64,000 nucleotides of DNA. Source: Bradyrhizobium sp. CCBAU 53340 (GTDB taxonomy: Bacteria; Pseudomonadota; Alphaproteobacteria; Rhizobiales; Xanthobacteraceae). This document shows, one piece after another, positions 51,210 through 60,801 of the stretch. A model generated the notes under the pieces. That model ran no database searches. It was given only the letters and a program-made list of their open reading frames with translations, and was not told the DNA's origin. The position numbers and the translations under genes are program-made. The DNA is taken from the NCBI RefSeq assembly GCF_015291645.1, contig NZ_CP030055.1:6696001-6760000 (forward strand), in the 5' to 3' direction. The number at the start of each line of letters is the position of its first letter. Position 1 is the first letter of the stretch.

Positions 51210-51336
51210 CGGCAGCTCCCAATGCTTGCCTCCGTTCAAGTAACCCATGTTAAAGAGGGAGCGGCGGATCGGTTCGGTTCCAAACTGAAAAAATGTAAAT
51301 TCTTGTTCCCTGGGCGGGGCTTGACGGGAGGGCATC

Positions 51337-52167
51337 ATGACGGTGATTCGCGGCGCGGCCGCCATCACGGGCGCGGCGAGCGGCATCGGCCGTGCGCTGG
51401 CAATCGAGCTCGCGCAACGTGGCGTTGACCTCGCGCTCGCCGATCGCGACGAGGCGGGGCTGAAGAGCCTCGCCGCCGAGATCGGCGCGCAGCGCAAGGT
51501 CAGCCTGCATCGCGTCGATGTCGGCGAGCCAGCCGACATCGCGCAGTTCGCGCGCGATGCGATCGCGGCGCATCCCGCGCTCAACATCCTCGTCAACAAT
51601 GCCGGCGTGGCGCTGATGGGGACGTTCGAGGAGATCGACCAGGCGCAGATGGACTGGCTGTTCGACATCAACTTCTGGGGCGTGGTGCACGGCACCCGCG
51701 CCTTCCTGCCGCATCTGAAGACGCAAGCAGAGGCGCATATCGTCAACCTCTCCTCGATCTTCGGCATCATCGCGCCGCCAGGACAATCGGCCTATGCGGC
51801 GGCGAAATTCGCGGTGCGCGGCTTTTCCGAGAGCGTGCGGCATGAGCTCGCGGTCGCGGGCAGCCCGGTCAGATTGTCGGTCGTGCATCCCGGCGGCGTC
51901 GCCACCTCAATCGCGCGCTCCTCGCGCACCGGCGTTGGCGTCACCGACAATGCACGCCGCGCGCAGGCGATCGACCGGTTCGAGAGTGCGGCGCGAACGA
52001 CGCCGAAACAGGCCGCGCTGCGCATCATCAGGGGCATCGAGCGAAACGAGCCGCGCATCCTGATCGGCAGAGACGCGAGGTTCATGGACATCCTGCAGCG
52101 CTTCCGTCCGGGGACCTATTGGGCGCCGTTGCAGCGGCGGCTGGAGAAGATGGCGAAGGGGGCGTAG
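51337..52167 (+). CDS. Short-chain dehydrogenase/reductase
   Basis: Predicted 276-residue SDR. The cofactor motif Thr-Gly-Ala-Ala-Ser-Gly-Ile-Gly, Asn-Asn-Ala-Gly, the catalytic Ser (Leu-Ser-Ser-Ile-Phe-Gly) and Tyr-Ala-Ala-Ala-Lys are all present. Reversible oxidation of an alcohol; substrate unknown. ATG 51337 follows GGGAGGG. Confidence 0.9.
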   Translation: MTVIRGAAAITGAASGIGRALAIELAQRGVDLALADRDEAGLKSLAAEIGAQRKVSLHRVDVGEPADIAQFARDAIAAHPALNILVNNAGVALMGTFEEIDQAQMDWLFDINFWGVVHGTRAFLPHLKTQAEAHIVNLSSIFGIIAPPGQSAYAAAKFAVRGFSESVRHELAVAGSPVRLSVVHPGGVATSIARSSRTGVGVTDNARRAQAIDRFESAARTTPKQAALRIIRGIERNEPRILIGRDARFMDILQRFRPGTYWAPLQRRLEKMAKGA

Positions 52168-52200
52168 GCGGGTTTCCACTGTCGTCACCGCAAATTCCGC

Positions 52201-52305
52201 TGTCATTCCCCGCGAAGGCGGGGAATCTAGTACGCCGCAGCTCCTCGGTTCTAGCCAAGCCGCCCCTGGAATACTGGATCGCCCGCCTTCGCGGGCGATG
52301 ACAGC
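52201..52305. repeat. Rhizobial mosaic palindromic repeat
   Basis: TGTCATTCCCCGCGAAGGCG with its hairpin partner at 52201-52227, and GCCCGCCTTCGCGGGCGATG in 52281-52300. Two GC-rich hairpins ending in GTCAT/ATGAC are typical of intergenic elements dispersed in Bradyrhizobium. Confidence 0.7.
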
Positions 52306-52315
52306 GAATATGTGG

Positions 52316-53125
52316 TCACTGCCCCACCAGCCGGTCGGCAAAATAGCCGATCGTCTTGCGGTAGATCACCGCCCTGTTCCACTCGCGCATCGCCTCGAAA
52401 TTGGCCGAGCCTTCGTCATAGGGCTGGCCCATCTTGAAGCCGTTGCTGTGGAGCAGGTTCGCGGTGGACGCGAGCACGTCGGCGACGCTGTGGCGGAGGT
52501 CGACATGGCCGTCGCCGTCGAAATCGACGCCGTATTTGACGTAGGACGACGGCAGGAACTGGGTCTGGCCGATCTCGCCGGCATAGGCGCCGATCAGATC
52601 GCGCAAGGGAAGATCACCGCGCTGCACGATCTTGAGCGCGGCGAGCAGCTCGCCCTGGAACAGTTCGGTGCGGCGGCAATCATGCGCGAGCGTCGTCAGC
52701 GTCCGGATCACCGGCAGCTTGCCCATGTCGCCCTTGCCGAAATCGCTCTCCAGGCCCCAGATCGCGACCAGGATCTGCCGGGGCACGCCGAACTGCTGTT
52801 CGATGCGCGACAGCAGCGCGGCATGGCGCTGCAACAGCGCCCGCCCGCCATTGATGCGGCCAGCGCCGACGCGGGTCGAGACATATTGCTCGAAGCTCTT
52901 GTTGAAGGTGTAGCGCTGGCGCCGGTCGAAGGCGAGCACCGCGCCGTCCTGCGTGATGCCGCTGAAGGCGGCGCTGGTCACGCCCGCCGAGACGCCCGCG
53001 GCCTGCGCTTCCGCACTCATGCCGGCGACGAAGCTGTTGAAGTCGCCGCCGCAACGCGCGGCCTCAGCCGACCCGCCGGCGAGGGACACAAGGATGGCGG
53101 CGGCGAAAAGCGGTCTCAACATCAA
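52316..53125 (-). CDS. Lytic murein transglycosylase, MltB type
   Basis: Predicted 269-residue exported protein. Signal peptide (Pro-Leu-Phe-Ala-Ala-Ala-Ile-Leu-Val-Ser-Leu-Ala-Gly), catalytic Glu in Trp-Gly-Leu-Glu-Ser-Asp-Phe-Gly, and Gly-Glu-Ile-Gly-Gln-Thr-Gln-Phe-Leu-Pro-Ser-Ser-Tyr. It cleaves peptidoglycan to 1,6-anhydromuropeptides in the periplasm. Confidence 0.88.
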   Translation of the reverse strand: MMLRPLFAAAILVSLAGGSAEAARCGGDFNSFVAGMSAEAQAAGVSAGVTSAAFSGITQDGAVLAFDRRQRYTFNKSFEQYVSTRVGAGRINGGRALLQRHAALLSRIEQQFGVPRQILVAIWGLESDFGKGDMGKLPVIRTLTTLAHDCRRTELFQGELLAALKIVQRGDLPLRDLIGAYAGEIGQTQFLPSSYVKYGVDFDGDGHVDLRHSVADVLASTANLLHSNGFKMGQPYDEGSANFEAMREWNRAVIYRKTIGYFADRLVGQ

Positions 53126-53503
53126 AAGGAGTCCTCTGCGGGGGCGCGAAGCGGAAGGCGATCATGCCCGGGAACGGGATTGGCGTCAAAGCAACCGCAG
53201 AACCGGTCACGCCAGGTGCCCGTGCCTGACGGCGCCGAAACAAAAACCGCAAAACAACCCCATGCACAGTAGACGCGCAGCGACCGTCGATTTTGTTTTT
53301 CCGAATTTAAGTTGACCCGTCGGGCAAAACAGGAGTATCGTGCCAGCATCGCAGACTCCGGACGTTGGCGCCCGCCCGCGAGGCGCCTGTTGGCAGCGAA
53401 CGCCGCCAAAGCTGCGGGTTTGATCCGCATCAACGTGCCTCATGGCCTCGTTCATAGACTGGGACAAGCAGGAGCCGCCCAGGAACCAGAAGAGAGAGAC
53501 GCG

Positions 53504-54028
53504 ATGACCGGAATTACCCTGACCGCCGATCAGATCCGCAATGCACCCGCACCGGTGCGGCAATGGATCGAGCAGGAGGTGATCAATTCGCTCGGCCTTG
53601 CACCGCGGCCGCCCGCGGCCGCACCAGTTCAGACCGCCCATCTCGTCGCCTGTAGCGTGGACGAAGTGGCTGGCGTGCTCGAGCACATCCGCGGCACCTT
53701 CCCCGCGGTCAACGTCCTGTTCGAATTCGGCCGCCCCGGCATCAATTACGGGCAGCCCGCGGTGATGACCTTCCGCCTCATGGACATCCTGCATCACACG
53801 CGGCTGCAGGAGATCGGACAGGTCATGACGTGCCTCGAGATGATCAATCAGGCGCTGACCGTGGTGAGGAAAGACCCCTCCGCGCGGTTCTGCGGCTTCG
53901 ACAACGAAGGCCATTGTCTGATCGCGCCGCAGACGCAGGCCAGCATCGCGACACTCTGGCAGGACATGATGGAGCGTCAGCAGATGCAGCAGGCCAAGGC
54001 CGGCGACCGGATCGCGCCGGCGGCGTGA
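53504..54028 (+). CDS. Hypothetical 174-residue protein
   Basis: Starts Met-Thr-Gly-Ile-Thr-Leu-Thr-Ala-Asp-Gln-Ile-Arg-Asn-Ala-Pro-Ala-Pro-Val-Arg behind GAGAGACGCG. The N-terminal helix and a later Ala-His-Leu-Val-Ala-Cys-Ser segment are regular and protein-like. It looks like a conserved rhizobial hypothetical; function unknown. Confidence 0.6.
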   Translation: MTGITLTADQIRNAPAPVRQWIEQEVINSLGLAPRPPAAAPVQTAHLVACSVDEVAGVLEHIRGTFPAVNVLFEFGRPGINYGQPAVMTFRLMDILHHTRLQEIGQVMTCLEMINQALTVVRKDPSARFCGFDNEGHCLIAPQTQASIATLWQDMMERQQMQQAKAGDRIAPAA

Positions 54029-54082
54029 ACCGAACGGCGCGGGCCCGACGAGGAGCGGCCAGACCACGTAACGAGGGCAGTC

Positions 54083-54418
54083 GTGCCGAACACACGAGCC
54101 AGGCTGAAGTCCCTCCGCATGCCGCTTCTGCGCCTGCTCGCAATCAACCTTGCGATCGGCGCCTGCGCTGCGACGCTCCTGGTCGGTGGATTGCTCTGGC
54201 TCAACCCCGGACATCTGCGCGATTTGATCTTCGCCGATCGCGCGCCCGGCATCGGCCTTGCGTTGCTGCTGGCCTCGTTCGTCATCACCTTCGGCTCCGC
54301 CGCAATGGGCAGCGCGATCATGGCCCAAGGGCGCAAGCAGGACGATAGCAAAGGCAGCGGCGGCGGCACATCGCGATTGGCCGCGCAAAAGCTGCCGCGA
54401 CGCGCGCCGCCAATGTGA
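54083..54418 (+). CDS. Two-span membrane protein, unknown
   Basis: Predicted 111-residue protein from GTG 54083 (GAGGG upstream). Two hydrophobic spans (residues 17-40 and 56-80) and a Gly/Ser/Lys-rich tail. No family recognised. The next 465 bases hold no clear gene. Confidence 0.55.
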   Translation: MPNTRARLKSLRMPLLRLLAINLAIGACAATLLVGGLLWLNPGHLRDLIFADRAPGIGLALLLASFVITFGSAAMGSAIMAQGRKQDDSKGSGGGTSRLAAQKLPRRAPPM

Positions 54419-54745
54419 TGTGTGCAACGCAAGCGCGTTTGTCTGCCTGCGCTGGATGAGCTTCTCGCGCGTGCAACAATGTCTCGTCGAGCAGCTTCGC
54501 CGGCACATAAGCGCGCTCGCATTGCGTTGCGAGAGCATGCAAGATGAACAAATTACTTCAACTATCCAAGCATCTGCTTTGCGAAAGTGCGGGAACCGGT
54601 CGTCATGGTCTCCGCATATCTGATGCGCCTGCTGCGACATCAACGCCGCGATGATTTATCTTGCCACCGCAGAGCGCAGGCGATAGCCTTCTATCTCAGG
54701 TTGTCGCCCCGCCAGCCCCGGGCGACGCTGAAAGACCAAAATAAG

Positions 54746-54773
54746 CGGCGGGCTCCTCAGCCCGCCGTTTATT
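54746..54773 (+). terminator. Hairpin with T-rich tail
   Basis: CGGCGGGCT, CCTC loop, AGCCCGCCG, then TTTATT. It follows the 54083-54418 gene at a distance and may end its transcript. Confidence 0.6.
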
Positions 54774-54884
54774 GCGGGCCCGCATCGGTCCCCTGACGAA
54801 GCGTCAGCACGCCTGCAAACAGACATCCTCGATCGATTGCGCGAAGCCATTTGACTATGACGCCGTGATCGACGACAAGCCGCC

Positions 54885-55121
54885 ATGGCCAAAAAACCCG
54901 GAACCAACCCGAAAGGCGAATTCGCCTTTTTCAACGTCGTCTACGAAGATGGCTCCCAACGCTCCAACCGACGCGTGCCCACCGAATTGCTCGGGGGCAT
55001 CGACGGCGACGAGCCCGCGCGCAACTTCATCATGGAGCAGGACCGCGAGATCGCCGAAAAATCGGGCCGGCCGGCGCTCGAGATCAAGCGCATCGAACGG
55101 GTCGGGGCGAAGAAGAAGTAA
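54885..55121 (+). CDS. Hypothetical 78-residue protein
   Basis: Begins Met-Ala-Lys-Lys-Pro-Gly-Thr-Asn-Pro-Lys-Gly and has strand-rich Phe-Ala-Phe-Phe-Asn-Val-Val-Tyr-Glu-Asp-Gly. The end Asp-Arg-Glu-Ile-Ala-Glu-Lys-Ser-Gly-Arg-Pro-Ala recurs in a truncated copy at 56228-56313. Function unknown. Confidence 0.6.
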   Translation: MAKKPGTNPKGEFAFFNVVYEDGSQRSNRRVPTELLGGIDGDEPARNFIMEQDREIAEKSGRPALEIKRIERVGAKKK

Positions 55122-55186
55122 CGCCCATTGGCATCGGTCCTTGCGCGCCGGCGACGCTCGCGGGCGAAGCCGCTCGCCCGATCGGA

Positions 55187-56191
55187 CTAGACTGCTTCCA
55201 GCGCGGGCATGGCCGGATTGGTCCGTCGCGGCTGGGGCAGAACCCGCGGCTTGTTGATCAGGCTCACCAGCGTGTAGCTGATGATGAGCAGCAGGAACCA
55301 CGAGCCGAACTTGGCGGGCGAGACCATGGCCCATCCGTGCTGCTGCGATGGATAGAGCCAGGTCTTGGTGAAGGTGCCGATATTCTCGGCGAACCAGATG
55401 AACAGTGTCACTAGGCCAAGACCGAGCAGAAGCGGCATCGACCGGTAATCGTCCCAGACCTTGAAATAGATCGTCGTGCGCGCGAACAGCAGCGCGGCCG
55501 CGGCAAACAGGACGATCCGCAGGTCCGGCACGTAATGATGGGTGAAGAAGTTGGCGTAGATCGCGACGCTCTGCACAACCAGCGCCCGGCGTGGCGGATG
55601 CCGTTCGAAGCGGAAATCGAACAGGCGCCACACGCGGCAGAGATAGCTGCCGATACAGGAATACATGAAGCCGGTGAACAGCGGCACGCCGGCAATCCTG
55701 AACAAGCTCGGCTCCGGGTAGATCCAGGAGCCGACCGAGGTCTTGAAGATCTCCATGACAGTGCCGACGACATGGTAGATGACGATGATCTTCGCCTCGT
55801 CCAGCGTCTCCAGGCGCGTCCCGAGCAGCAAGGCCTGAACGGCGATCATGCAGAGAAACAGAAAGTCGTAGCGCGCCAGCGGCGCGCTTGCGGGATAGAA
55901 GCGGTAAGTCGCGATCATCAGCGCAACCGCGATGCCGCCGAACAGGCAGGCCCAGCCCTGCTTGATGCCGAAGCGAAGAAATTCATAGAGGAATGCCGTC
56001 GATCGGCGCCGTGCCATCAAGCGCCCAAGACGCTGCTCGCGGACGATGAACCGGCGCAGCGGCGGCCAGGTCGCGGCCGCACTCGCGGGCGTTATGCCGG
56101 GGGCGGACTCGTCGGGCTGGGTGGATTGGTCGGAGGGGTGATGCACGATGGGAAGCGTGGTGGGCGATCGCGGACAAAGAATGACGAGCAA
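55187..56191 (-). CDS. DUF817 membrane protein
   Basis: Predicted protein of up to 334 residues; the first 30-40 may not be translated. Eight or so membrane spans (such as Phe-Leu-Phe-Leu-Cys-Met-Ile-Ala-Val-Gln-Ala-Leu-Leu-Leu-Gly and Gly-Leu-Gly-Leu-Val-Thr-Leu-Phe-Ile-Trp-Phe). The Tyr-Ser-Cys-Ile-Gly-Ser-Tyr and His-His-Tyr-Val-Pro-Asp segments match DUF817. Function unknown. Confidence 0.8.
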   Translation of the reverse strand: MLVILCPRSPTTLPIVHHPSDQSTQPDESAPGITPASAAATWPPLRRFIVREQRLGRLMARRRSTAFLYEFLRFGIKQGWACLFGGIAVALMIATYRFYPASAPLARYDFLFLCMIAVQALLLGTRLETLDEAKIIVIYHVVGTVMEIFKTSVGSWIYPEPSLFRIAGVPLFTGFMYSCIGSYLCRVWRLFDFRFERHPPRRALVVQSVAIYANFFTHHYVPDLRIVLFAAAALLFARTTIYFKVWDDYRSMPLLLGLGLVTLFIWFAENIGTFTKTWLYPSQQHGWAMVSPAKFGSWFLLLIISYTLVSLINKPRVLPQPRRTNPAMPALEAV

Positions 56192-56227
56192 GAGGATGAA
56201 GCTTGCACGATCAATGCAAAAACGGTG

Positions 56228-56313
56228 CAGGACCGCGAGATCGCGGAGAAGTCTGGCCGGCCCGCGCGCCGGATCAAGCGGATCGAGGCGAAGAAGAAGC
56301 AGGCCGACGCAGG
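56228..56313 (+). pseudogene. Truncated repeat of the 54885 gene's 3' end
   Basis: Gln-Asp-Arg-Glu-Ile-Ala-Glu-Lys-Ser-Gly-Arg-Pro-Ala ... Arg-Ile-Lys-Arg-Ile-Glu-Ala-Lys-Lys-Lys repeats the C terminus encoded at 55041-55118. No start codon region is kept, so this is a fragment. Confidence 0.65.
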
Positions 56314-56320
56314 CAGGCGC

Positions 56321-56704
56321 TCACCAGCGCCCGCACCACCTATTCCAGGCAAACAGCAGATCGGCAAACCGGTCGTAGCCAAACCGCGTGACCGGCAGCG
56401 CCACAGGGTTGCCGAACAGCGCCGCAAGCCACCCCTCCCCCGGCGTCATCCGCCATAGTGCAATCGCGACATCCGCCCCGACGACGAGCCGGCCGGCCTC
56501 ATCGGTCGCATGCAGGCGACGCCTGACGTCGTCGAGCGAAGCGCCAAACTGCGCCAGCGCATCGGGCTGCTCGTTGATGTCCTTGAAGTCCACGGCACCG
56601 CTGCGCACCAGCGCCAACAGCTTGTTGCGCTGCCAGTCGATGCCGGCGTCGCAGACGGGACAGCGGGTGTTGTAGTAGACGGTGAGGTGGGGGCTAACCA
56701 TCAA
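56321..56704 (-). CDS. DCC-family thiol-disulfide oxidoreductase (DUF393)
   Basis: Predicted 127-residue protein with the family motif Cys-Pro-Val-Cys-Asp (near residue 15) after Tyr-Tyr-Asn-Thr-Arg, as in thioredoxin-fold DCC proteins. No signal peptide, so probably cytoplasmic. Partner unknown. Confidence 0.8.
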   Translation of the reverse strand: MMVSPHLTVYYNTRCPVCDAGIDWQRNKLLALVRSGAVDFKDINEQPDALAQFGASLDDVRRRLHATDEAGRLVVGADVAIALWRMTPGEGWLAALFGNPVALPVTRFGYDRFADLLFAWNRWCGRW

Positions 56705-56738
56705 TGCCTTTAGACCGGCGCCTTCTGATTCCGCATCT

Positions 56739-57278
56739 TTATATTCGATAATGCAAACATTGGCGTACTCTAACGTGAACGATAACGTCTATGCGCTGCA
56801 GTTTCGATAAGCACTGAAATAGGTCAAACGAAAGCGCTCCCAGATTGTGAGGATCCAATAGCGCCAAATGTAGTCCAGAAGAATTCAGCTGGCTGACAAT
56901 TTGCGGAAGCGCTGAGCTCGCTGGTCCTTTCGTTCGGCTGACGGGCGCGCCTAAGCCGTGCAACCGTATTTCTGCTGACGAAAGCAAATCAGGATCAGCA
57001 TCAGATATGTGAACGCTTGAAAATGGATGGCTCGCACGCCCTTGCTTGTAAGCTGCAAGGGGACTTCCATCAATCAACTCACCAGTATCGCGAACTTGAG
57101 AGCGACCTGGGCCGCTAAAAACATCAATGAAGGCGCAATGACGATACTTACGACGAGTCGCACTCGATATCTGGACGTAGTCCGTAATGATCTTTTGCTT
57201 CTCCTTAGCCCATGGACCGACTTTCTCGATCCATAGGCCATCGTCATCCTGGAAGTAGCTCTCTCCTTTGGACGCCAT
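56739..57278 (-). pseudogene. Three-Cys-motif partner protein TcmP, cut short
   Basis: Predicted 179 residues from ATG 57278, with family features: Trp-Ala-Lys-Glu-Lys-Gln-Lys-Ile-Ile, Phe-Ile-Asp-Val-Phe-Ser-Gly-Pro-Gly and Leu-Ala-Leu-Leu-Asp-Pro-His-Asn-Leu. Family members are usually some 80-100 residues longer. The sequence breaks off after Asp-Val-Ile-Val-His-Val with unrelated residues, next to the DUF393 gene. It overlaps the DUF5131 stop by 35 bases, the usual pairing. Probably inactive. Confidence 0.7.
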
Positions 57279-58161
57279 GTTGCGAACTCTTCGCTTTCCT
57301 CTGAGCCTTCGTTCGTGATGCCGCGCTTGGAAACTCGCGCCAAATTTCGCCATCTAGTTTGCCACCGCCCTTCCCATTAACGGGCGGATCGATTTGCATG
57401 GCTTCGTCGGTCGTCAAGCCGTCTTCGAAAACTAGCGGATTATTTGAATAAGCTCCCCATTGCTTAAGGAAGGGCGCAACGTGATGCCGATGACATTCAG
57501 CAATTACGTCGCGCGCCCATTGAGGCTGCGTCGGCCTAGCCAAATCGGAGCGCACTCCGCTTTCACCACCAATGATAATCCAATCCGGAGTTTTCCCCTC
57601 AATCTCGATGGTCCCAAGAGGGCCGAGCGCAGGCTCGTAGCTTACAAACCTCACAACCGCTGGTAAAGCCAGCAGATGACGCACCCTTTGCTGGTAAGAC
57701 TCTTTATCCTCGGCGGTTGTCCCGAGCCATACGTTCGGATATCCCGAGCCCCAATCGCGCGGGAGCATCTTCTTAATGTTCTGCGGCCGCTTGGTCAGAA
57801 GCTGCCAGTCAATCTGGTCGCATTGCCGAATGAGTTCAAATAAGTCCGCGCGCCACTCGGCATGAGCCTGATTGTCGAAAACGTCCGCCAAAGAAGCGCA
57901 AAATACTCGCTGTCGTCGACCGAACCTTCTCTGGAAATCTAGTGCTCGTGAATTCCAACCGAGTGGGCCGCGCCAATAGGATTCTGTCGTTCGTCGGCGA
58001 GCAAAATTGCCCCACCTGACCTGTCCGCTGCGTTTTGCCCATTTTTCTGCATAGCAAAAATCGCACGCTGACGGCCTGTTACCAGGCCGCTTGATCTTCG
58101 TGCATCCGACCCAGGGGTTGAATGTCGAATCGGTCCACTCGATTTTTGAAAAGCCTGCCAT
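57244..58161 (-). CDS. DUF5131 (phage Gp37/Gp68) family protein
   Basis: Predicted 305-residue protein. An N-terminal Cys cluster (Gly-Cys-Thr-Lys-Ile ... Cys-Asp-Phe-Cys-Tyr-Ala-Glu) gives the three-Cys motif, reminiscent of radical-SAM-like sites. The Trp-Gln-Leu-Leu-Thr-Lys-Arg-Pro and Ile-Ile-Gly-Gly-Glu-Ser-Gly segments are hallmarks of the family. ATG 58161 follows GGAGGG. Reaction unknown; the usual TcmP partner is damaged here. The pair sits in an AT-richer patch, suggesting acquired DNA. Confidence 0.8.
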   Translation of the reverse strand: MAGFSKIEWTDSTFNPWVGCTKIKRPGNRPSACDFCYAEKWAKRSGQVRWGNFARRRTTESYWRGPLGWNSRALDFQRRFGRRQRVFCASLADVFDNQAHAEWRADLFELIRQCDQIDWQLLTKRPQNIKKMLPRDWGSGYPNVWLGTTAEDKESYQQRVRHLLALPAVVRFVSYEPALGPLGTIEIEGKTPDWIIIGGESGVRSDLARPTQPQWARDVIAECHRHHVAPFLKQWGAYSNNPLVFEDGLTTDEAMQIDPPVNGKGGGKLDGEIWREFPSAASRTKAQRKAKSSQHGVQRRELLPG

Positions 58162-58272
58162 TGATGCCCTCCACATCCGAGTGTGTAAGCAAAAGATTAA
58201 CCAACCGTTTGTTCTCTATTTGTTCTCCATAAAATTCCTCTCAGAGCCGAAGCTCCAAGAGGAAAAGTCGTC

Positions 58273-60426
58273 TCAATTATCCAAAAAGCTCCGCAGCTTC
58301 CTCGACCGCGACGGATGCTTCAGCTTGCGCAGCGCCTTTGCCTCGATCTGGCGGATGCGTTCGCGCGTCACGCTGAACTGCTGGCCGACTTCTTCCAGCG
58401 TGTGGTCGGTGTTCATGCCGATGCCGAAGCGCATGCGCAGGACGCGCTCTTCGCGGGGGGTGAGGGAGGCGAGCACGCGCGTGGTGGTCTCGCGCAGGTT
58501 CGACTGGATCGCGGCGTCGATCGGGAGGATCGCGTTCTTGTCCTCGATGAAATCGCCGAGGTGTGAATCCTCTTCGTCACCGACCGGCGTTTCGAGAGAG
58601 AGCGGCTCCTTGGCGATCTTGAGGACTTTTCGCACTTTCTCCAGCGGCATGCCGAGCTTTTCGGCGAGCTCCTCGGGAGTGGGCTCGCGGCCGATTTCGT
58701 TCAGCATCTGGCGAGAGGTGCGCACGATCTTGTTGATCGTCTCGATCATGTGCACGGGGATGCGGATGGTGCGGGCCTGGTCCGCAATCGAGCGGGTGAT
58801 CGCCTGCCGGATCCACCACGTCGCGTAGGTCGAGAACTTGTAGCCGCGGCGGTATTCGAACTTATCGACCGCCTTCATCAGGCCGATATTGCCTTCCTGG
58901 ATCAGGTCGAGGAATTGCAGGCCGCGGTTGGTGTATTTCTTCGCGATCGAGATCACGAGACGGAGATTGGCTTCCACCATCTCCTTCTTGGCCTGGCGTG
59001 CTTCGCGCTCGCCCTTCTGCACGGAGTGCACGATCTTGCGGAACTCGACGATCTCTAGGCCCGTCAGCGCGGCGAGCTGATGCACCTCGTGACGGAGGTC
59101 CTTGATGCGGTCCTTCTCGTGATGGACGAAGTTCTTCCAGCCCTTGGCCGACAGCTTCGAGACACGGTTGAGCCAGCGCGGATCGAGCTCCGAGCCGGTG
59201 TAGTTGCGCAGGAAGTCTTCGCGCGCGACGCCATGGCTGTCGGCGAGACGCATCAGGCGGCCCTCATGCGAGACGAGGCGCTTGTTGATGTCGTAGAGCT
59301 GCTCGACGAGTGAATCGATACGCGCCTGGTTGAGGCGTAGCGACTTCACCTCGACGATGATCTCGTCCTTGAGCTTGCGGTACTTGCGCTCCTGGTGCGG
59401 CGACAGCGAGGGACCGTGCGAAGTGCTCTCGAGCTGGTTCTGGATGTCCTGCTCCTGAAGCTTGCGCAGCTTCTTGTAGCTCTCGGCGATCTTGTCGAAG
59501 ATCTCGACGACCTTGGGCTTGAGCTCGGCCTCGATCGCCGCGAGCGACATCTGGTTCTCGAACTCTTCGTCCTCGTCCATGTCGGCTTCGGCAGCGGCTT
59601 CGCCCGGATCCTTGTCCTCGCCGCCCGGGGCAGCCGCACCGGGCTGCGCGGCGCGGAACGGGGTCGGCGACGGCGGAGCGGCGGGCGGCGCGACATGCGC
59701 GGGCGCACCGGCGGCTGCCGCCTGGCCACCTTCGGCGGAGGCTTCACCGCCCTCACCGTTCGGACCTGCGATCATCGCCGTGTTCATGCCGCCCTTGGCG
59801 TCGGGGCCGGCATAGGTCGCTTCGAGATCGATGATGTCGCGGAGGAAGATCTTGCCTTCGTTGAGCTCGTCGCGCCAGATGATGATGGCCTGGAAGGTCA
59901 GCGGGCTTTCGCAGAGCCCTGCGATCATCGCCTCGCGGCCGGCCTCGATGCGCTTGGCGATGGCGATTTCGCCTTCGCGGGACAAGAGCTCGACCGTGCC
60001 CATCTCGCGCAGATACATGCGCACGGGATCGTCGGTGCGCTCGCCCGGCTCGCTCTTCTTGACCTCGGTGACGGCCTTCTGGGTGACCTCGACGAGCTCG
60101 TTATCGGTCTCGTCGTCGCCCTCGTCCTTCTCGTCCTCGCCTTCAGAATCGTCGGCTTCGGTGACGTTGATGCCCATGTCCGAGAGCATGGACATGATGT
60201 CCTCGATCTGCTCCGGGGAGGTCTGGTCGGACGGCAAGACTTCATTGAGCTGATCGAAGGTCACGAAGCCGCGCTTCTTGGCCTGTTTGATCATCTTCTT
60301 CACTGCCGCATCGGACAGATCGAGCAAGGGAGACGGCGCGTCCTGGGAGTCCTTCTCCGGCGCGTCCGCTGCCTTGTCGTCTTTTTCCTTGTCCTTCGCC
60401 TGCAGCGTCTTTGCCTTGGTGGCCAT
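58273..60426 (-). CDS. rpoD: Primary sigma factor RpoD
   Basis: Predicted 717-residue sigma-70. An acidic region 1.1 and a long Ala/Pro/Gly-rich insertion (about residues 230-300) typical of the alphaproteobacterial nonconserved region are followed by regions 2.1-2.4 ([10 protein letters not shown]), region 3, and the region 4 helix-turn-helix ([10 protein letters not shown]). ATG 60426 follows AGGAG. Downstream of dnaG, as in many bacteria; the 375 bases between hold no other gene. Confidence 0.96.
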   Translation of the reverse strand: MATKAKTLQAKDKEKDDKAADAPEKDSQDAPSPLLDLSDAAVKKMIKQAKKRGFVTFDQLNEVLPSDQTSPEQIEDIMSMLSDMGINVTEADDSEGEDEKDEGDDETDNELVEVTQKAVTEVKKSEPGERTDDPVRMYLREMGTVELLSREGEIAIAKRIEAGREAMIAGLCESPLTFQAIIIWRDELNEGKIFLRDIIDLEATYAGPDAKGGMNTAMIAGPNGEGGEASAEGGQAAAAGAPAHVAPPAAPPSPTPFRAAQPGAAAPGGEDKDPGEAAAEADMDEDEEFENQMSLAAIEAELKPKVVEIFDKIAESYKKLRKLQEQDIQNQLESTSHGPSLSPHQERKYRKLKDEIIVEVKSLRLNQARIDSLVEQLYDINKRLVSHEGRLMRLADSHGVAREDFLRNYTGSELDPRWLNRVSKLSAKGWKNFVHHEKDRIKDLRHEVHQLAALTGLEIVEFRKIVHSVQKGEREARQAKKEMVEANLRLVISIAKKYTNRGLQFLDLIQEGNIGLMKAVDKFEYRRGYKFSTYATWWIRQAITRSIADQARTIRIPVHMIETINKIVRTSRQMLNEIGREPTPEELAEKLGMPLEKVRKVLKIAKEPLSLETPVGDEEDSHLGDFIEDKNAILPIDAAIQSNLRETTTRVLASLTPREERVLRMRFGIGMNTDHTLEEVGQQFSVTRERIRQIEAKALRKLKHPSRSRKLRSFLDN

Positions 60427-60801
60427 CCATTGCTCCTAAACGCGCTTCATGCGAGGCGATCGCCGCGCCCGCGTGAATTCACCTGAACCTGTTGCTCGAC
60501 GCTCTCGCTTCGGCAGCTCTCGACACGGAAAGGGCGGCGCACATATCTCTCGCCACCCCCTGCTTTCTCTCGCCGGATTTGCCTAACGCTTCGTGAGCCT
60601 CTTTGTCGCGGCGGATGCAGGTGTAGTGCCAACAGCGATTGCGCGGATTTATTCCTGACGCGTCTGTTCTGCCTGCGGCCGCCTCCGGGCCAAAGTGCTA
60701 CAAGACCGTTAAGCCTCGATTAACCCTGTTTTTGCCGCCAAACCTTGGATTTGGCGAGTCTTTTAGCGGTTGCGGCCGCAGCCGTCCGCATGATTCTTTC
60801 A

